From assembly GCA_009768925.2 (NCBI GenBank), contig VHIT02000045.1, positions 186,001 through 250,000 on the forward strand: a stretch of 64,000 nt of DNA, in the 5' to 3' direction. The translations under genes were made by a program, and so were the position numbers. Numbering within the stretch: the stretch's first letter is position 1; every line of letters starts with the position of its first letter. This stretch comes from Cryptosporidium bovis (Eukaryota; Apicomplexa; Conoidasida; Eucoccidiorida; Cryptosporidiidae). Positions 1 to 10,641 of the stretch are shown piece after piece. The notes under the pieces are model-generated. The model ran no database searches. It saw only the letters and a program-made list of their open reading frames with translations, and was not told where the DNA came from.

Positions 1-774
1 CTTACTTTTAAAATAGGAATTAGAGATTCAGTTAATACAAATGTACCTAAATAATTAATCTTGAAAATTTTATTAATGTTGTTTATTACATCCCTGTTTA
101 AGTTATTGTTTGACTTCTTTCTTTTTGAATCTATATTTATGTTCTTGGCTGTTCCTATACCTGCATTATTTATTAAAATATCCAAACGATCATAATCACT
201 GCAGATATAAGTGATAATTACATTTAAATGTCGCCAAATTGCAAAATTTATAGTAAAAAAAGTGATCAATAATTGAATCAAATATAGATTTAACTTACTA
301 TATGAATCTTTTTACAAAAGTTTTTATTGATTCCTTATCTTCTAAATCTATGTACATATATCTAGCAAAACCATTACTCACTTTTTTCTTCGTATTTAAT
401 TTAAAAGCCAATATTCTGCCTTCATCCTCCAAATAATCCGCTATTATTACAGTTGCACCACAATTTACAAAGTAAGTGGCAACTCTTTTACCAATACCAC
501 GAGCTCCACCAGTTACTATACAAACTTTCCCAGAAAGATCTTTTTCCTCAACCTTACGCAAATTCAAGCCTAGCAACTTTTTGGTTCTCACAACTATTAA
601 ATTCAATGGCCATATTCTTCCCATTATCCAACTCCCAGACATAATCACTCCCAAACTGTAAATTATATTTATAACCAAGTACCAAATTAGTGAAAAAAAC
701 AAGGTTAAATATATATTAATTAAGAACGTAATACACCTTGTTTTCTTATGAAAATGTACAACTAGATTCAACAT
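1..774 (-). CDS. Short-chain dehydrogenase/reductase, membrane-anchored, 3' end outside window
   Basis: NAD(P)-dependent oxidoreductase of the SDR superfamily (retinol dehydrogenase/WWOX-like group); the substrate cannot be told. The ATG is at 774-772. Exon 1 runs 774-299 and exon 2 starts at 198. The intron at 298-199 has a GTAAGT donor and a CTGCAG acceptor and splits a TAT codon. Exon 1 opens with a hydrophobic N-terminal stretch, probably a signal anchor, then TGGARGIGKRVA, the TGxxxGxG cofactor loop. Exon 2 carries LDILINNAG, the SDR NNAG motif, followed by a lysine/asparagine-rich insert and INYLGTFVLTESL. Positions 5-1 read GTAAG, so a second intron may start at the window edge. The catalytic YxxxK lies outside the window, so activity cannot be judged. 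The next gene to the right is on the same strand, 0.9 kb away. Confidence 0.85.
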
Positions 775-1687
775 ATTTTCGTTAGCTTATTTTTATTTTA
801 ACTTGGATCTAATTAAGCTCTAGATATTTTCTCAAAATAATAAGCAACTTATACCAACCTATATAATGCGACAATATATATGTTGCGACACATTCACATA
901 TGTCTTTAATATTATCAAATACAATAAGATAAATCCGGAAATAATACTCAAATTAACCTAGAAAATTGCAGTTGTTAACCAAAGTTTATAATGGTTATGA
1001 TAAATTTTATCACTCTTAATCAGGTGTATCTGTATCCTTTTCTGAATCCTATGAAAACTATTCTTTTTATCGCTAGAGACTTATATTCTTTTTTTCAGCA
1101 ATATTTAACTCAATTTTATATATTTTATTATTATTTTAAGTCTTTTCATAAATTATCATTATATCATTCTTTTATTGTTTTTAAATCATTTGTTTCAATT
1201 AATATTTCCCCCCACATTGCATACAACTAAAACAACCATGTAATAATTGTCTTGCATGCATAAAAAAATGGGAGGTATCGGCTGGGGGGGGGGGGGGNNG
1301 GGGGGGGGGGGAAGGGTAGTGGAAATAGAGTAGGAAGAATTAATATAGATGTTTGGTTGGAGTGTGATTAACCGATTAATTAAATGAACTATTTAAAATT
1401 GGTAAACAAAAAATGTGTGTATATGTATAACATTGTAACCTCCATTTTTTTTAATAAAAAAAATAATATAATTAAATAAACGTATATAACGATTTACGTT
1501 TTCTATGAAAATAGAAATAAGTGGTTATAACAGTTAAATTTAACTTTAGATTACTTAGTATGTTGTCTTACAAAAATAATGATAAAAAAAATCACAGTAT
1601 TTTATTACCTTTGTCTAAATATGCATTTTATTTATGCGAAGTACTATAATTGTTTCTATATAATATATAATTTGCAACATCAAACAA
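775..1687. other. Intergenic, 5' region of the SDR gene and 3' flank of SF3B3
   Basis: AT-rich DNA with no convincing gene; the short open frames lack coding character. It contains TGCATGCA at 1253-1260 (ApiAP2-type core) and, 24 bases further on, a long guanine run with two undetermined bases. AT-rich simple sequence fills most of the rest. Confidence 0.7.
1284..1311. repeat. Poly-G homopolymer with two N bases
   Basis: A guanine run from 1284 to 1311, interrupted only by two ambiguous bases at 1298-1299. These are the only ambiguous bases in the window. The true length is unknown because the run probably stalled the sequencing or assembly. Confidence 0.95.
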
Positions 1688-4600
1688 TCACCAAAATATT
1701 CTCGCCCTCATATCGTCCAATTTTTTATACACTTCCTCCACAGTCATGTCTAATTTTGATGATATTTTGTTTTGGGACTCTTGAGAAAGAGCAGAAAAAG
1801 TCTGGCAAAAATCACCATCAATTACATTATGAACTGGGGAGTAATAAGATCTGAACATAAGTTGATCTCTAGAAAGTAGTGTACTTTTTTCCCTACGAAT
1901 TAGAGTCTCTAATTTAAGTAGCAAATCTATATCGTCATTATTCGTAATAGGTGTTAGTGATCCTATACTTCCAAGAACGGTACCATATATAATTGTCTCT
2001 ACGGACAATGCTGAAAGTTGTGTCTTTTGGAAGCAAGTTGCAATATCTCCCGTATGAAACTGTGCGACATAATTTGTTTGATATGATTTAACAGATGAGG
2101 TTGTTGAGGTGCTGTCAATTAGTGAAGATGTGAATGAATTTTCATCTGAAGCTTCTAGAGGCACTCTAGAAACTGTAATATTATCAAACTTATCACTTGT
2201 TATCACAGTATGATAATCTAGAACTTCGCATGCAGATGTAATCCACCTTGAGAATGGCTCTTTAGCTATTATTGAAAATTGATTACTTAATTGGTTATAT
2301 TTAAATACCAATACTCCACTTGTAATATCACCTGCATATATTCTATCATTCGCCACTTTTATCCAAGATAAAGATTCTGGAATATCACGATATTCTGATT
2401 TTCTTAATAATTTCTTTTTGCCTAATGAGTAAACCCTCAGATTTTTTCCGATGCCTACTAATAGTCTTCCTCTCCAACCAGTCATCGCTGTTACTGCATT
2501 CTCTACTGGCGTAGAGTGTAGAAGTTCAAAATTGTAATTAGAATCGTATCTGTAAACCTTTATTGCTGCTCCAAATTGCGAATCACTGTCATTATCATCA
2601 GTACCCAAGCGTAAATTCATTCCGTAAACAGTGCCTAAGACTAAGCAAGGCAAATCCATTTCATCAAATTTGCATACACACGAAGAAATGCAACCCTCGT
2701 TTATATCTAAATGAATAATTTGTTGATTCTCTGTTGCTCTGAGATTTACAACTCTAACACAACCTCCCCATTTTCCATCACCTGCAACAAAACCACTAAC
2801 CTCACTCTCCGGGATTAAAGATCCATTCTCTCCAGGAACTCTGATAAAAAATTCATTATTGTATTCCGACATTCCTTTATTTTTGTCATCTTTCTGCTCA
2901 ATTTCCATATTGACATTATCCTCATTCTCCTCATCATCATGCATTTTCTCCTGAACCATTTCAACATTTTCACTATCAGCTTTATATAGTTTATTCAATT
3001 CAAACAATATTTCTTTTTTTGTCTTAAAGTCGAATGCATTATGGTCCGTTTCAATAACTGCTATCATCTGATTTTTAGGTATATCCAGTGTACCGGAAGC
3101 CATTAGTGTTTCTAATCCTGTAAACAGTTGTGGAGGAGGTAGAACAAGAATTTTTCTTGGAGTATAATTAAGTTTAATGATATTCTGAGAGAACGACTCA
3201 CCATAATTGTGAACAAGTTGAAATATAACCAATGTTGAACCTGAAACCGCAACATAGCCACTACTTACTTGTTGAGTATTAAGAGGTGCTATTGAATCAA
3301 CTGCTTTGTATTGAAATGGCAAATAATTTAGTCGGTTTGCCTGAAAATCAACTAGCCACGGTTTATTTGTAAGACAAATTACACCCATTTTACCAACAAC
3401 ATTATCTGATGATCTTGTTCCCTCAGAATCTTCCTTAATAAATCTAGAAATGTGAACTCCTCTGGTTCCCAAGTATTTGCTTCTGTAAGAACCAATAGTA
3501 CCCGTACTTTGGTTTATAATACAACTTAATATTACTCCAGTGGTAAGTCCTATCAAAAGATAAAGTTTATCATTTTTTTGTGAATGAAACAAAACTACAC
3601 TCTCTGGTATACTATTTGTTGTAGGAAGAGCTTGAACAGAGGTTTGTTTTAATCTCTTTTCTGAATGACTAATTAGGTAAAGTCTTACAGTGTTTTCTGC
3701 AGATGTACCAACAACGACAAAATTGCTTCTCAATTGATCCGAGAAGCAAAGTTGCTGTAATCCTATACATATTATTTCAGATGTTATTTCCCTTCTACAT
3801 ACTTCAACCAGGCCATTACCACACATTGGCAATGATGATGATGCTCTTCCACTTGTAACCGATACCCCCAATTCCAATATAACTATCAAACCACCCTCTA
3901 GACCCAATGCAACTTGACGCCCATTCGAATCTCCTGCTATAATTCTTCTATTATCTGGAGTTTTCCAATCAAATACAATATCATTATTTATATATCTAAC
4001 GTGAGATTCTAGAACCTGTATAAATGAATTGTAAAAAACCATAGAAGCAGCGTGAACTGTTGCTTCTCCCAAAACAAATAAGGTATCTGTTGTTTCTTCA
4101 ACATGTTCTTCAATGGAAAGTACCAATGAGCGATCTATAAACGAAATAATTATGTAGTTATGATAAGTTTCATTTAAAGAATCTGTAGAAGAAGGATCTA
4201 TCCCTTTTTTCAATGTCCAAATAAATCTCGGTCTCCCTGGAAGTGGATTGCTTGTCACTTCTTCAACATTTTTTCCATATGAACATATCCGAAGTGTAGA
4301 TCTCGGGCCTCTTCCACAAGATGTCACTATTTGTGGGCAACCATCATTATTTATATCCAAAACTTTCAAATCTGTAATTGGACTTAGTGACGGAAGTTCT
4401 TCTATTTTTTTAATACAATTACAATTTCTTAATCTAAAGAATACACATTTATCACTATCATCTAAAGAAGACGTGAAAGGATCAGTATCATCATCTCCAA
4501 GGGATATAAATTGATAATTTGAATGATTACCAAACTCATGGGCTGCAAATAGATAGCCTGATCTAAGTACAAGTAATGAATTACAAACAGGAATTGTATC

Positions 4601-5596
4601 ATAATAGAATATCTTAATTTCTCTTACTACGCCCTCATCATGCGAAAAATGCACTCGATATATATCACCAAGTTCGGTTTGGAGAAGAATGAAAAAAAAC
4701 CCCTTTAATTTGTGTAATGCAGATGCAACGATGATAATTCCAGATTCCGGAACTTCTCCAAATCTTATTGGAAATGGACAAAATATATTGGAGCAACCTA
4801 TCTTACAATAAGTAATACCAATGCCGTCACAAACAAGGACCCCTCCTGGACCATCAGAGCCTCCTGGGACGGAAAGAAGTAAATGAGAACTGTTTGATAT
4901 TTCTTGTGAAGATTTCCTTAAAATGTAATTTAAACCAAGATCAACTTCCCAATAAATAAGCTGTTTTTTTGATTCAATTCCGGTCTTATCATTATCATAA
5001 GCAATATTTTTGTCATTTGAATAAGATTGCTCAATTGTTGCAAACAATGGATTTTCATAACCAACATCTAAGGCCGCTAATGAAAAACAGATCATATGGC
5101 TTTTATGTGCCTCCATTGGTGACGATATATCTAAAGTCTCTGCACCCTTGCTCTTCCTCGTTAATGTATAAACCAATTTCTGTCGTTCTATCGCCGCTAT
5201 CATAATACTTCTTCCCATTGGATCTACAGCCAAATAATGTCCTGGTATTATTCTTCTGCATCCAGATTTGCCATAAGGCTCAGAATGGAGCCTTTCAAAC
5301 AAATTTGTCTCACTATTAAAACTTAATATGACTATATTACCACTGTCACTAGTTACAACTACAAGATCTCTCCCCGAGCCAAGTACACGTAGATTACTAA
5401 TATTTCTAATTAATGAAAATGTGTCTATTGAGCATATACTATATGTTTGTCCCAACGTCACATCAAATCTGAGCAATTCCAAGTATCTTCCTCTGTTTAC
5501 AACTATTTCATGAGCTTTCGGTGCACTGTAACTTCCATGTATTGCTGACAGAATTGACCCCTGTGATTCTAATGTTAGTGAGTAAAAGCAAGGCAT
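1688..5596 (-). CDS. SF3B3: Splicing factor 3B subunit 3 (SF3b130/SAP130)
   Basis: Core subunit of the U2 snRNP SF3b complex, which helps recognise the intron branch site; a nuclear protein. The 1302-residue product is collinear with the CPSF160/DDB1/SF3B3 family of three beta-propellers. The N-terminus (YSLTLESQGSILSAIHGSYS, then EIVVNRGRYLELLRFD) and the stretch GKSGCRRIIPGHYLAVDPMG with AAIERQKLVYTLTR match SF3B3 rather than DDB1 or CPSF160. The C-terminus VEEVYKKLDDMRARIFW fits the family ending. An acidic low-complexity insert (EENEDNVNMEIEQKDDKNKG) lies near residue 890. Single exon, ATG at 5596-5594, TGA stop. Length is close to the usual 1200-1220 plus this insert. It diverges from the GMC gene across a 0.97-kb region. 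Confidence 0.95.
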   Translation of the reverse strand: MPCFYSLTLESQGSILSAIHGSYSAPKAHEIVVNRGRYLELLRFDVTLGQTYSICSIDTFSLIRNISNLRVLGSGRDLVVVTSDSGNIVILSFNSETNLFERLHSEPYGKSGCRRIIPGHYLAVDPMGRSIMIAAIERQKLVYTLTRKSKGAETLDISSPMEAHKSHMICFSLAALDVGYENPLFATIEQSYSNDKNIAYDNDKTGIESKKQLIYWEVDLGLNYILRKSSQEISNSSHLLLSVPGGSDGPGGVLVCDGIGITYCKIGCSNIFCPFPIRFGEVPESGIIIVASALHKLKGFFFILLQTELGDIYRVHFSHDEGVVREIKIFYYDTIPVCNSLLVLRSGYLFAAHEFGNHSNYQFISLGDDDTDPFTSSLDDSDKCVFFRLRNCNCIKKIEELPSLSPITDLKVLDINNDGCPQIVTSCGRGPRSTLRICSYGKNVEEVTSNPLPGRPRFIWTLKKGIDPSSTDSLNETYHNYIIISFIDRSLVLSIEEHVEETTDTLFVLGEATVHAASMVFYNSFIQVLESHVRYINNDIVFDWKTPDNRRIIAGDSNGRQVALGLEGGLIVILELGVSVTSGRASSSLPMCGNGLVEVCRREITSEIICIGLQQLCFSDQLRSNFVVVGTSAENTVRLYLISHSEKRLKQTSVQALPTTNSIPESVVLFHSQKNDKLYLLIGLTTGVILSCIINQSTGTIGSYRSKYLGTRGVHISRFIKEDSEGTRSSDNVVGKMGVICLTNKPWLVDFQANRLNYLPFQYKAVDSIAPLNTQQVSSGYVAVSGSTLVIFQLVHNYGESFSQNIIKLNYTPRKILVLPPPQLFTGLETLMASGTLDIPKNQMIAVIETDHNAFDFKTKKEILFELNKLYKADSENVEMVQEKMHDDEENEDNVNMEIEQKDDKNKGMSEYNNEFFIRVPGENGSLIPESEVSGFVAGDGKWGGCVRVVNLRATENQQIIHLDINEGCISSCVCKFDEMDLPCLVLGTVYGMNLRLGTDDNDSDSQFGAAIKVYRYDSNYNFELLHSTPVENAVTAMTGWRGRLLVGIGKNLRVYSLGKKKLLRKSEYRDIPESLSWIKVANDRIYAGDITSGVLVFKYNQLSNQFSIIAKEPFSRWITSACEVLDYHTVITSDKFDNITVSRVPLEASDENSFTSSLIDSTSTTSSVKSYQTNYVAQFHTGDIATCFQKTQLSALSVETIIYGTVLGSIGSLTPITNNDDIDLLLKLETLIRREKSTLLSRDQLMFRSYYSPVHNVIDGDFCQTFSALSQESQNKISSKLDMTVEEVYKKLDDMRARIFW

Positions 5597-6565
5597 CTTA
5601 ATTTCTCATAATAGTCTCTTACAATGCTCTCCTTCAAACTCTATATGATCTTAAGAAAGCTCATATATCGTTAGCTTCTTTTCTCCAAATCCCTTTTGGA
5701 GATAATATCCTCTTAATGTCACAAACCTATAAATAAATGTGTACATATAGTTGAGACAGTATTTACCGCGTCATACATGGCGGTACATGATCTTTGGTGG
5801 GGTTACCATACTGCTAGTAAAATAGAGGCTTTAAAAGAAGTCCAATATTGACAAAAGGCACACACATTAAAGCAGGTGGTATTCAATTTTCTAATTAAAT
5901 CTATTTGATGAGGGACTTGAATTTAGAATTACGGTACTTGAAATGCTTCTCTCATTTACAAAATTGTTAATTCCATATTTAAATCAACTTTTTTTTCTTC
6001 GAAATAAAATGTTAGTACCGTATATTGCACTCTGTAGCGTACTTATCATTATCACTATGCCAACTATTACTTTCGCTCATTTTACTTCATTCAACAACGA
6101 TGGACTATAATTTTTCCCTGAGTTATGTAAATAACTTGTTGTTTCAAATATAACGAGAAAAATTAGATTAGCTCATACTTTTATTTTTAAATTCAGATTT
6201 GAGAGAAATCTTAGTAATTCTGTGGAATTTATTACAAAAAAAGACTAAATATTATGTTTATCAAATAACTTGCATAAAAATGACATATTCAAGACTCGTG
6301 CATGCAAAGTACATGCAATGTAAAAATTCATGCATTATTACGTGTAAAATAAATTATATTATTTATAAATAAATAATTAATAAGTCTCAACTATTTGGAC
6401 TTATTTTAAATGTTTAACTGATAAATTACACAGTTAAGATAAAAAGATATATGAATCTGAATTTAATTTATGATTATATATATGTATGTGTACATGTTGA
6501 AATATAAAGCAGTAGAATTTGAATGTAAGATTTTATAAATGTACAAATAAAAGTACAAGCTAAAT
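5597..6565. other. Divergent intergenic region between SF3B3 and the GMC gene
   Basis: 969 bp shared upstream region of two divergent genes. A slightly less AT-rich patch lies near 5760-5815. TGCATGCA occurs at 6299-6306, 260 bases before the GMC start, followed by two looser ATGCA copies within 35 bases. I see no RNA gene and no coding exon. Confidence 0.6.
6299..6306. promoter_or_regulatory. ApiAP2-like GCATGC palindrome
   Basis: TGCATGCA, a palindrome with the core bound by several apicomplexan AP2 factors, 260 bases upstream of the GMC oxidoreductase ATG. Function is inferred from motif identity and position only. Confidence 0.35.
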
Positions 6566-9178
6566 ATGAACAAAGTAAATCTAGAACTAAGAGCTGTTGT
6601 ACTATTAATAGTGTTATTATTGATTTTTAAAAAAGTTAAAAGTGTAGATTGTTTTGGTACAAACAGGGAATTTGAAAATGAACAGATTCCAGACGGAATA
6701 AAGTTTGATTATATTGTAGTTGGAGCTAGTGGAAGTGGATTAATTGCGGTTAACAGCATTTTAGAGAATTATTTTAGGAATGAAGAGGTTAATATATTAT
6801 TATTAGATAAGGGAGATGAATACAAGGAACATGTAACTGTAGAAAATAGAAATGAAGATTATACTCCAACTAGAAAAAGCGATGTAAATATATATTTATC
6901 AGAGGATGGGTACTCAATAAAAGAGTCAAAAAAAGAGGGAGGAAGAACAAGTTATGGAAATGTACCGTTTGTAGCTGAGAACGTATATACAGGTGACTAT
7001 TATAATTCACTCGGTATTAATCTTGATATGCAAAAGTTACAAGAGTCTTACGAATATGTTAGAAGTGTAGGAGATTTAATACAACCAAATATACGTACAA
7101 CATGGGTATTGGCTCTAGAAAGAGCTTTTAATGATACAGAAGCCTTTCCAGTAGAAAATGGAAGCGACGACTTGTACGAAAACGATGATGACTATGTAAA
7201 TAACAATTCAGATACCCAATATGATGAATATAATCGAATAAATAATGAAAAAAAAGCGCAAGAATATAGTACTATTCAAGGACTATATGTTAGAAAAATG
7301 GATTTAGATAACACAGGTGAAGGTAATGATAAACCGTCGATAAAAAAGGAAACTGAGAACGAAAAAAACCTCTATACTTCTGCTTATTACTTACCGTATA
7401 CATTTTTGACATATGGATTCAGAAGAGGTTATAAAAGAAGAAGTGGGGTAAGGCTAATCAAAAATACAGGCCTAAATGATAATTCTAATTTAACAAGAAA
7501 AGGCAATAGATTATTTAGGATAACAAATTTTTATGTCAAGAAAGTAACGTTTTTTGAGAAGAGTGGCATTGAGGAAAATAATAATAGCGAGTTAGTAGTA
7601 AAATGTGTCGAAGGAATTAAGTTAACAAATGAAAAAAATTTAATGAAAAATGTAGATCATCAAAACGATAAAGTTGAGTATTGTTTGAAATCAAAAAGGG
7701 GGAGAATAATAATTACAGCAGGAGCAATAAATACACCAATGATACTTCAAAGAAGTGGAATAGGTTCGATAGAGGACGTAAAGCTTTCAAATCCCGAATT
7801 GGGAAAACCATTAATTGAAAACAAAAACGTTGGGAAAGGATTAAAAGACCACCCAACACTAAGTGTATTTGGTTTTTTTAAAGGTTTGAATTTAAATCAA
7901 ACACATATTAAAAGTTCGAATGCATTATTTTCGCGAAAAAATTTTGGAGTAAATTGTTTGGATGGCAAAGAAAAAGACGATATAATGGGTGGTTGTGAGT
8001 CAATAACAATATCTGAATTCGAAGGATTTAATATATACAACTCTTGGAAAAATGAAAGTTATGAATATTTTAGGAATAATGAAACAAATAGTTCAAGTAT
8101 CTACAATATTAATGATGAATGCACGTCACTTATACGTGGGATATCTATTCATATACCGAATCCATATAGTGAGGGAAAAGTAGTATGGGATGATGAAAAT
8201 AAGAGGCCTATTATTGATTTAGGGATGTTTAGTGACTTAAATGACCTATTGATAATGGAGGCTGGGTTTAGAAGAATAATTAGGTTATTAAGGTCCCCAA
8301 ATATTTATTCATTATTAATTCCAAATATAATCTCAGAAAATAACGGTTGGTATTCGCCTTTTAGTGGAAATAATATTAGTAATAACAGTACTAATAACCT
8401 TTTGAGGGAAAGAATTCGTAATTCAAGAAGTGGTCAAGAAAATGGAAATAGAATAAACATATCAAGAAGTAGAGAAGCGAGAAACATTGATATGATATAT
8501 GATAAATGCAATCTATACTCCATCTTTAAAGATGAGATGTTGCAAGAGAAAAATAGTGGCGTTAGAAGGGACAATCCTAATAGGGAAATATGGAGTGGAA
8601 TAACAGATTACTTTAACAGGTTATTTAACAATTTTGATGCAAACAAAAACAGGCAGGTTATTAATAGTAGGAAGGAGGGATCAATGAGAAACAACCAGAC
8701 AACGGCCGTTGATGCTCTGGAGAGTTTATTGTTGGCTACTAATATAGAAGAAACTAATGCATCGAATGATCAGGCAAACGGGAATATTGATAATACAGTC
8801 AAGGGCACAAATAATATATTAAATGGTGATATTTTGAACAGTAATATATTAAAATACACAGAAAATAATTACGAACCAAGTATATGGGGCAATGTTCCGT
8901 TAATATTGCCTAAATTGCCTGGTTATCCAAGTATGATACGAGACTATGTAAAGAGGAATACGAAATCTGGAAATGAATTTGTTGGAACTGCCTCTCTCGG
9001 TCAAGTTGTGAAGGGGCACTGTTTCAATGTAAAAGGCGTAAGAAATCTACACATTTTGGATGAAAGTGTACTGAACAAGCACACAAACTCAGACCCTATT
9101 GGAACGAGCATGACATTAAGTAGGTATGCAATATTGAATATTATAAAAAATAAGTGTTTTCACAGAGCAGATTATTAA
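6566..9178 (+). CDS. Secreted GMC-family oxidoreductase-like flavoprotein
   Basis: Glucose-methanol-choline oxidoreductase fold; FAD protein, substrate unknown. A hydrophobic segment at about residues 8-26 looks like a signal peptide, so it should enter the secretory pathway. Near residues 49-60 is YIVVGASGSGLIA, the dinucleotide-binding GxGxxG, followed by ILLLDKG, which binds the FAD ribose. GGRTSYGN resembles the GGxSxxN region, and GAINTPMILQRSGIG near residue 390 is the second GMC signature. The C-terminal FAD/substrate segment is VGTASLGQ ... LHILDESVLNKH ... DPIGTSMTLSRYA. The His and Asn expected from GMC enzymes (HxxGT and NPxxT contexts) seem to be Glu and Asp here. At 870 residues it is far longer than the usual 550-650, mostly because of an Asn/Ser-rich insertion at about residues 590-770. 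Single exon, ATG at 6566. Confidence 0.85.
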   Translation: MNKVNLELRAVVLLIVLLLIFKKVKSVDCFGTNREFENEQIPDGIKFDYIVVGASGSGLIAVNSILENYFRNEEVNILLLDKGDEYKEHVTVENRNEDYTPTRKSDVNIYLSEDGYSIKESKKEGGRTSYGNVPFVAENVYTGDYYNSLGINLDMQKLQESYEYVRSVGDLIQPNIRTTWVLALERAFNDTEAFPVENGSDDLYENDDDYVNNNSDTQYDEYNRINNEKKAQEYSTIQGLYVRKMDLDNTGEGNDKPSIKKETENEKNLYTSAYYLPYTFLTYGFRRGYKRRSGVRLIKNTGLNDNSNLTRKGNRLFRITNFYVKKVTFFEKSGIEENNNSELVVKCVEGIKLTNEKNLMKNVDHQNDKVEYCLKSKRGRIIITAGAINTPMILQRSGIGSIEDVKLSNPELGKPLIENKNVGKGLKDHPTLSVFGFFKGLNLNQTHIKSSNALFSRKNFGVNCLDGKEKDDIMGGCESITISEFEGFNIYNSWKNESYEYFRNNETNSSSIYNINDECTSLIRGISIHIPNPYSEGKVVWDDENKRPIIDLGMFSDLNDLLIMEAGFRRIIRLLRSPNIYSLLIPNIISENNGWYSPFSGNNISNNSTNNLLRERIRNSRSGQENGNRINISRSREARNIDMIYDKCNLYSIFKDEMLQEKNSGVRRDNPNREIWSGITDYFNRLFNNFDANKNRQVINSRKEGSMRNNQTTAVDALESLLLATNIEETNASNDQANGNIDNTVKGTNNILNGDILNSNILKYTENNYEPSIWGNVPLILPKLPGYPSMIRDYVKRNTKSGNEFVGTASLGQVVKGHCFNVKGVRNLHILDESVLNKHTNSDPIGTSMTLSRYAILNIIKNKCFHRADY

Positions 9179-9234
9179 TAAAACAAACCTTTAAAAAAAT
9201 TAAAAGTAATTTGGTTAGGTTAATTGCCACAAAG

Positions 9235-10017
9235 TCAATGGTATGGGGCATTAATGGGAGGTTGAACAGGTTTTAGAGAATCATTGTACTCTGTCTCGTA
9301 TGTTCTGTCAGGGTCACACTCTGAGAGATCCCCGCAAGATACGAAAGGAACGGATATAGGATCTGGTATATTCACATTACTATCCGAGTATTTGAAATTG
9401 CGACAGACTATAAAGGCCTCCAAACTTGAGTTCCTAGAGCTTTCAGGCTTGCAACAGTCAACTAGTTCAAAATAACAAAACATTTGGTTGTATATCCATG
9501 ATATATTTTCACCACGAAAGATTTTTGCTATAAATGTGCCACCGTATTTAAGTAGCTTACACGTAATACCAACAGAGGACATAAGTAATTGATTTTGTAT
9601 AAATTCGTCAATATCGTGGAGTCCTGTTATATCAGGTGACCCATCACATAGAATGAGGTCTGCTTTCTCACCGTTGAAAAAATTTAGTATTTGGCTAACA
9701 GTATTTTGTGAAGTTATATCACCTTGAATTATCTTTACGCCGTCAATAGGTGCCATATCCTGCAGGTCAACGGCAACTATTAGTGGTATTTCGCATCCTT
9801 CATTCTTGTTTTCTCCATAATTCTCGGCCAACTTTGAGCTCAGTACTTGACTCCAACTTCCGGGTGCTGCACATAAATCAACTGCCTTAGTTACATTTCT
9901 GAATATTGAATATTCTTCATCTATTTGAAGAAGTTTGTATGCAGATCTCGCCCTAAATCCCTCTTGTTTCGCCCTCCTATAGTAGATATCCCTCCGATCG
10001 CGACTTAGTGTTCCCAT
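9235..10017 (-). CDS. TRM7: tRNA 2'-O-ribose methyltransferase, Trm7/FTSJ1-like
   Basis: FtsJ/RrmJ-family SAM-dependent methyltransferase. Trm7 homologues modify the anticodon loop (positions 32 and 34) of certain tRNAs. The start is placed at the ATG at 10017-10015, giving MGTLSRDRRDIYYRRAKQEG, collinear with the family N-terminus; the longer open frame begins only with TTG. RARSAYKLLQ holds the first catalytic Lys, VDLCAAPGSWSQVL is the SAM-binding loop, LILCDGSPD the catalytic Asp, GGTFIAKIFRG the second Lys, and SSRNSSLEAFIVC the Glu: a complete K-D-K-E tetrad. At 260 residues it is close to the yeast and human proteins. Its 3' end faces the GMC gene with only 56 bases between. TGGCGC- and GCATGC-type sites lie within 90 bases of its start. 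Confidence 0.93.
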   Translation of the reverse strand: MGTLSRDRRDIYYRRAKQEGFRARSAYKLLQIDEEYSIFRNVTKAVDLCAAPGSWSQVLSSKLAENYGENKNEGCEIPLIVAVDLQDMAPIDGVKIIQGDITSQNTVSQILNFFNGEKADLILCDGSPDITGLHDIDEFIQNQLLMSSVGITCKLLKYGGTFIAKIFRGENISWIYNQMFCYFELVDCCKPESSRNSSLEAFIVCRNFKYSDSNVNIPDPISVPFVSCGDLSECDPDRTYETEYNDSLKPVQPPINAPYH

Positions 10018-10641
10018 TTCGAACCAATACTTTACCAATGGTTAGAAATACAAAATGTAGCGCCACAAACAAACCGCCCAATGCAATACCTGCTGCATGC
10101 ACAATATTCTCATTATGAATTGTAAAAAGTGAATATAACATATATAAAGGGTGGCATTTGTACAAAATATCGGGAATTTTGACTTTCTAGTTTGATATAC
10201 TCCGTTTAACTTATTGCTTAATTGATTAAATAAGATGTTTTGTTGGGGTTAAACAAGGTAAAATATTTACAGAAAAAAGTAATGTTTATACTTTAGCCAC
10301 GTCTATTTATGGTAAACTTTTTTAAAATATCTTTTTCTTGAAAATAATCATGATTAAATAACGTATACTATCAGTATCGAAAAATTATACGTATTAAAAA
10401 AAAAGATAAGTTATAATACGACATGACGCTTCATGTCGCGATAATTGTACTTTGTCAGTACAGAAACAATCAAATATTACAGTAATAATAGCCTGGACTG
10501 ATATCCCAAGTTATAAGGTAAATTTGACCGTTAATTTGCAAGAATTCACATAAACAAATAAATTAAGGTCTAGATTTTACTCTAAAGATAACTGACAGAG
10601 TTATTTTAAAACTATTGTTATATTAATATTGGTCAGCGAAG
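10018..10641. other. Divergent intergenic region between TRM7 and a small gene
   Basis: Contains GCGCCA at 10060-10065 (E2F-like core read from the other strand), TGCATGCA at 10094-10101, and a perfect inverted repeat at 10419-10438 with 8-base arms (CGACATGA) and a CGCT loop. No coding exon or known RNA is visible. Confidence 0.6.
10419..10438. repeat. Perfect 8-bp inverted repeat, 4-nt loop
   Basis: Arms CGACATGA and TCATGTCG around CGCT, a GC-richer island in AT-rich intergenic DNA, 204 bases upstream of the small gene at 10642. It could form a short hairpin or be a dyad binding site. Confidence 0.6.

Noticed and set aside
5755-5815. Possible spliceosomal snRNA in the GC-richer patch
   Set aside because: Lacks the U1, U2, U4, U5 or U6 signature sequences that I would need to call it.
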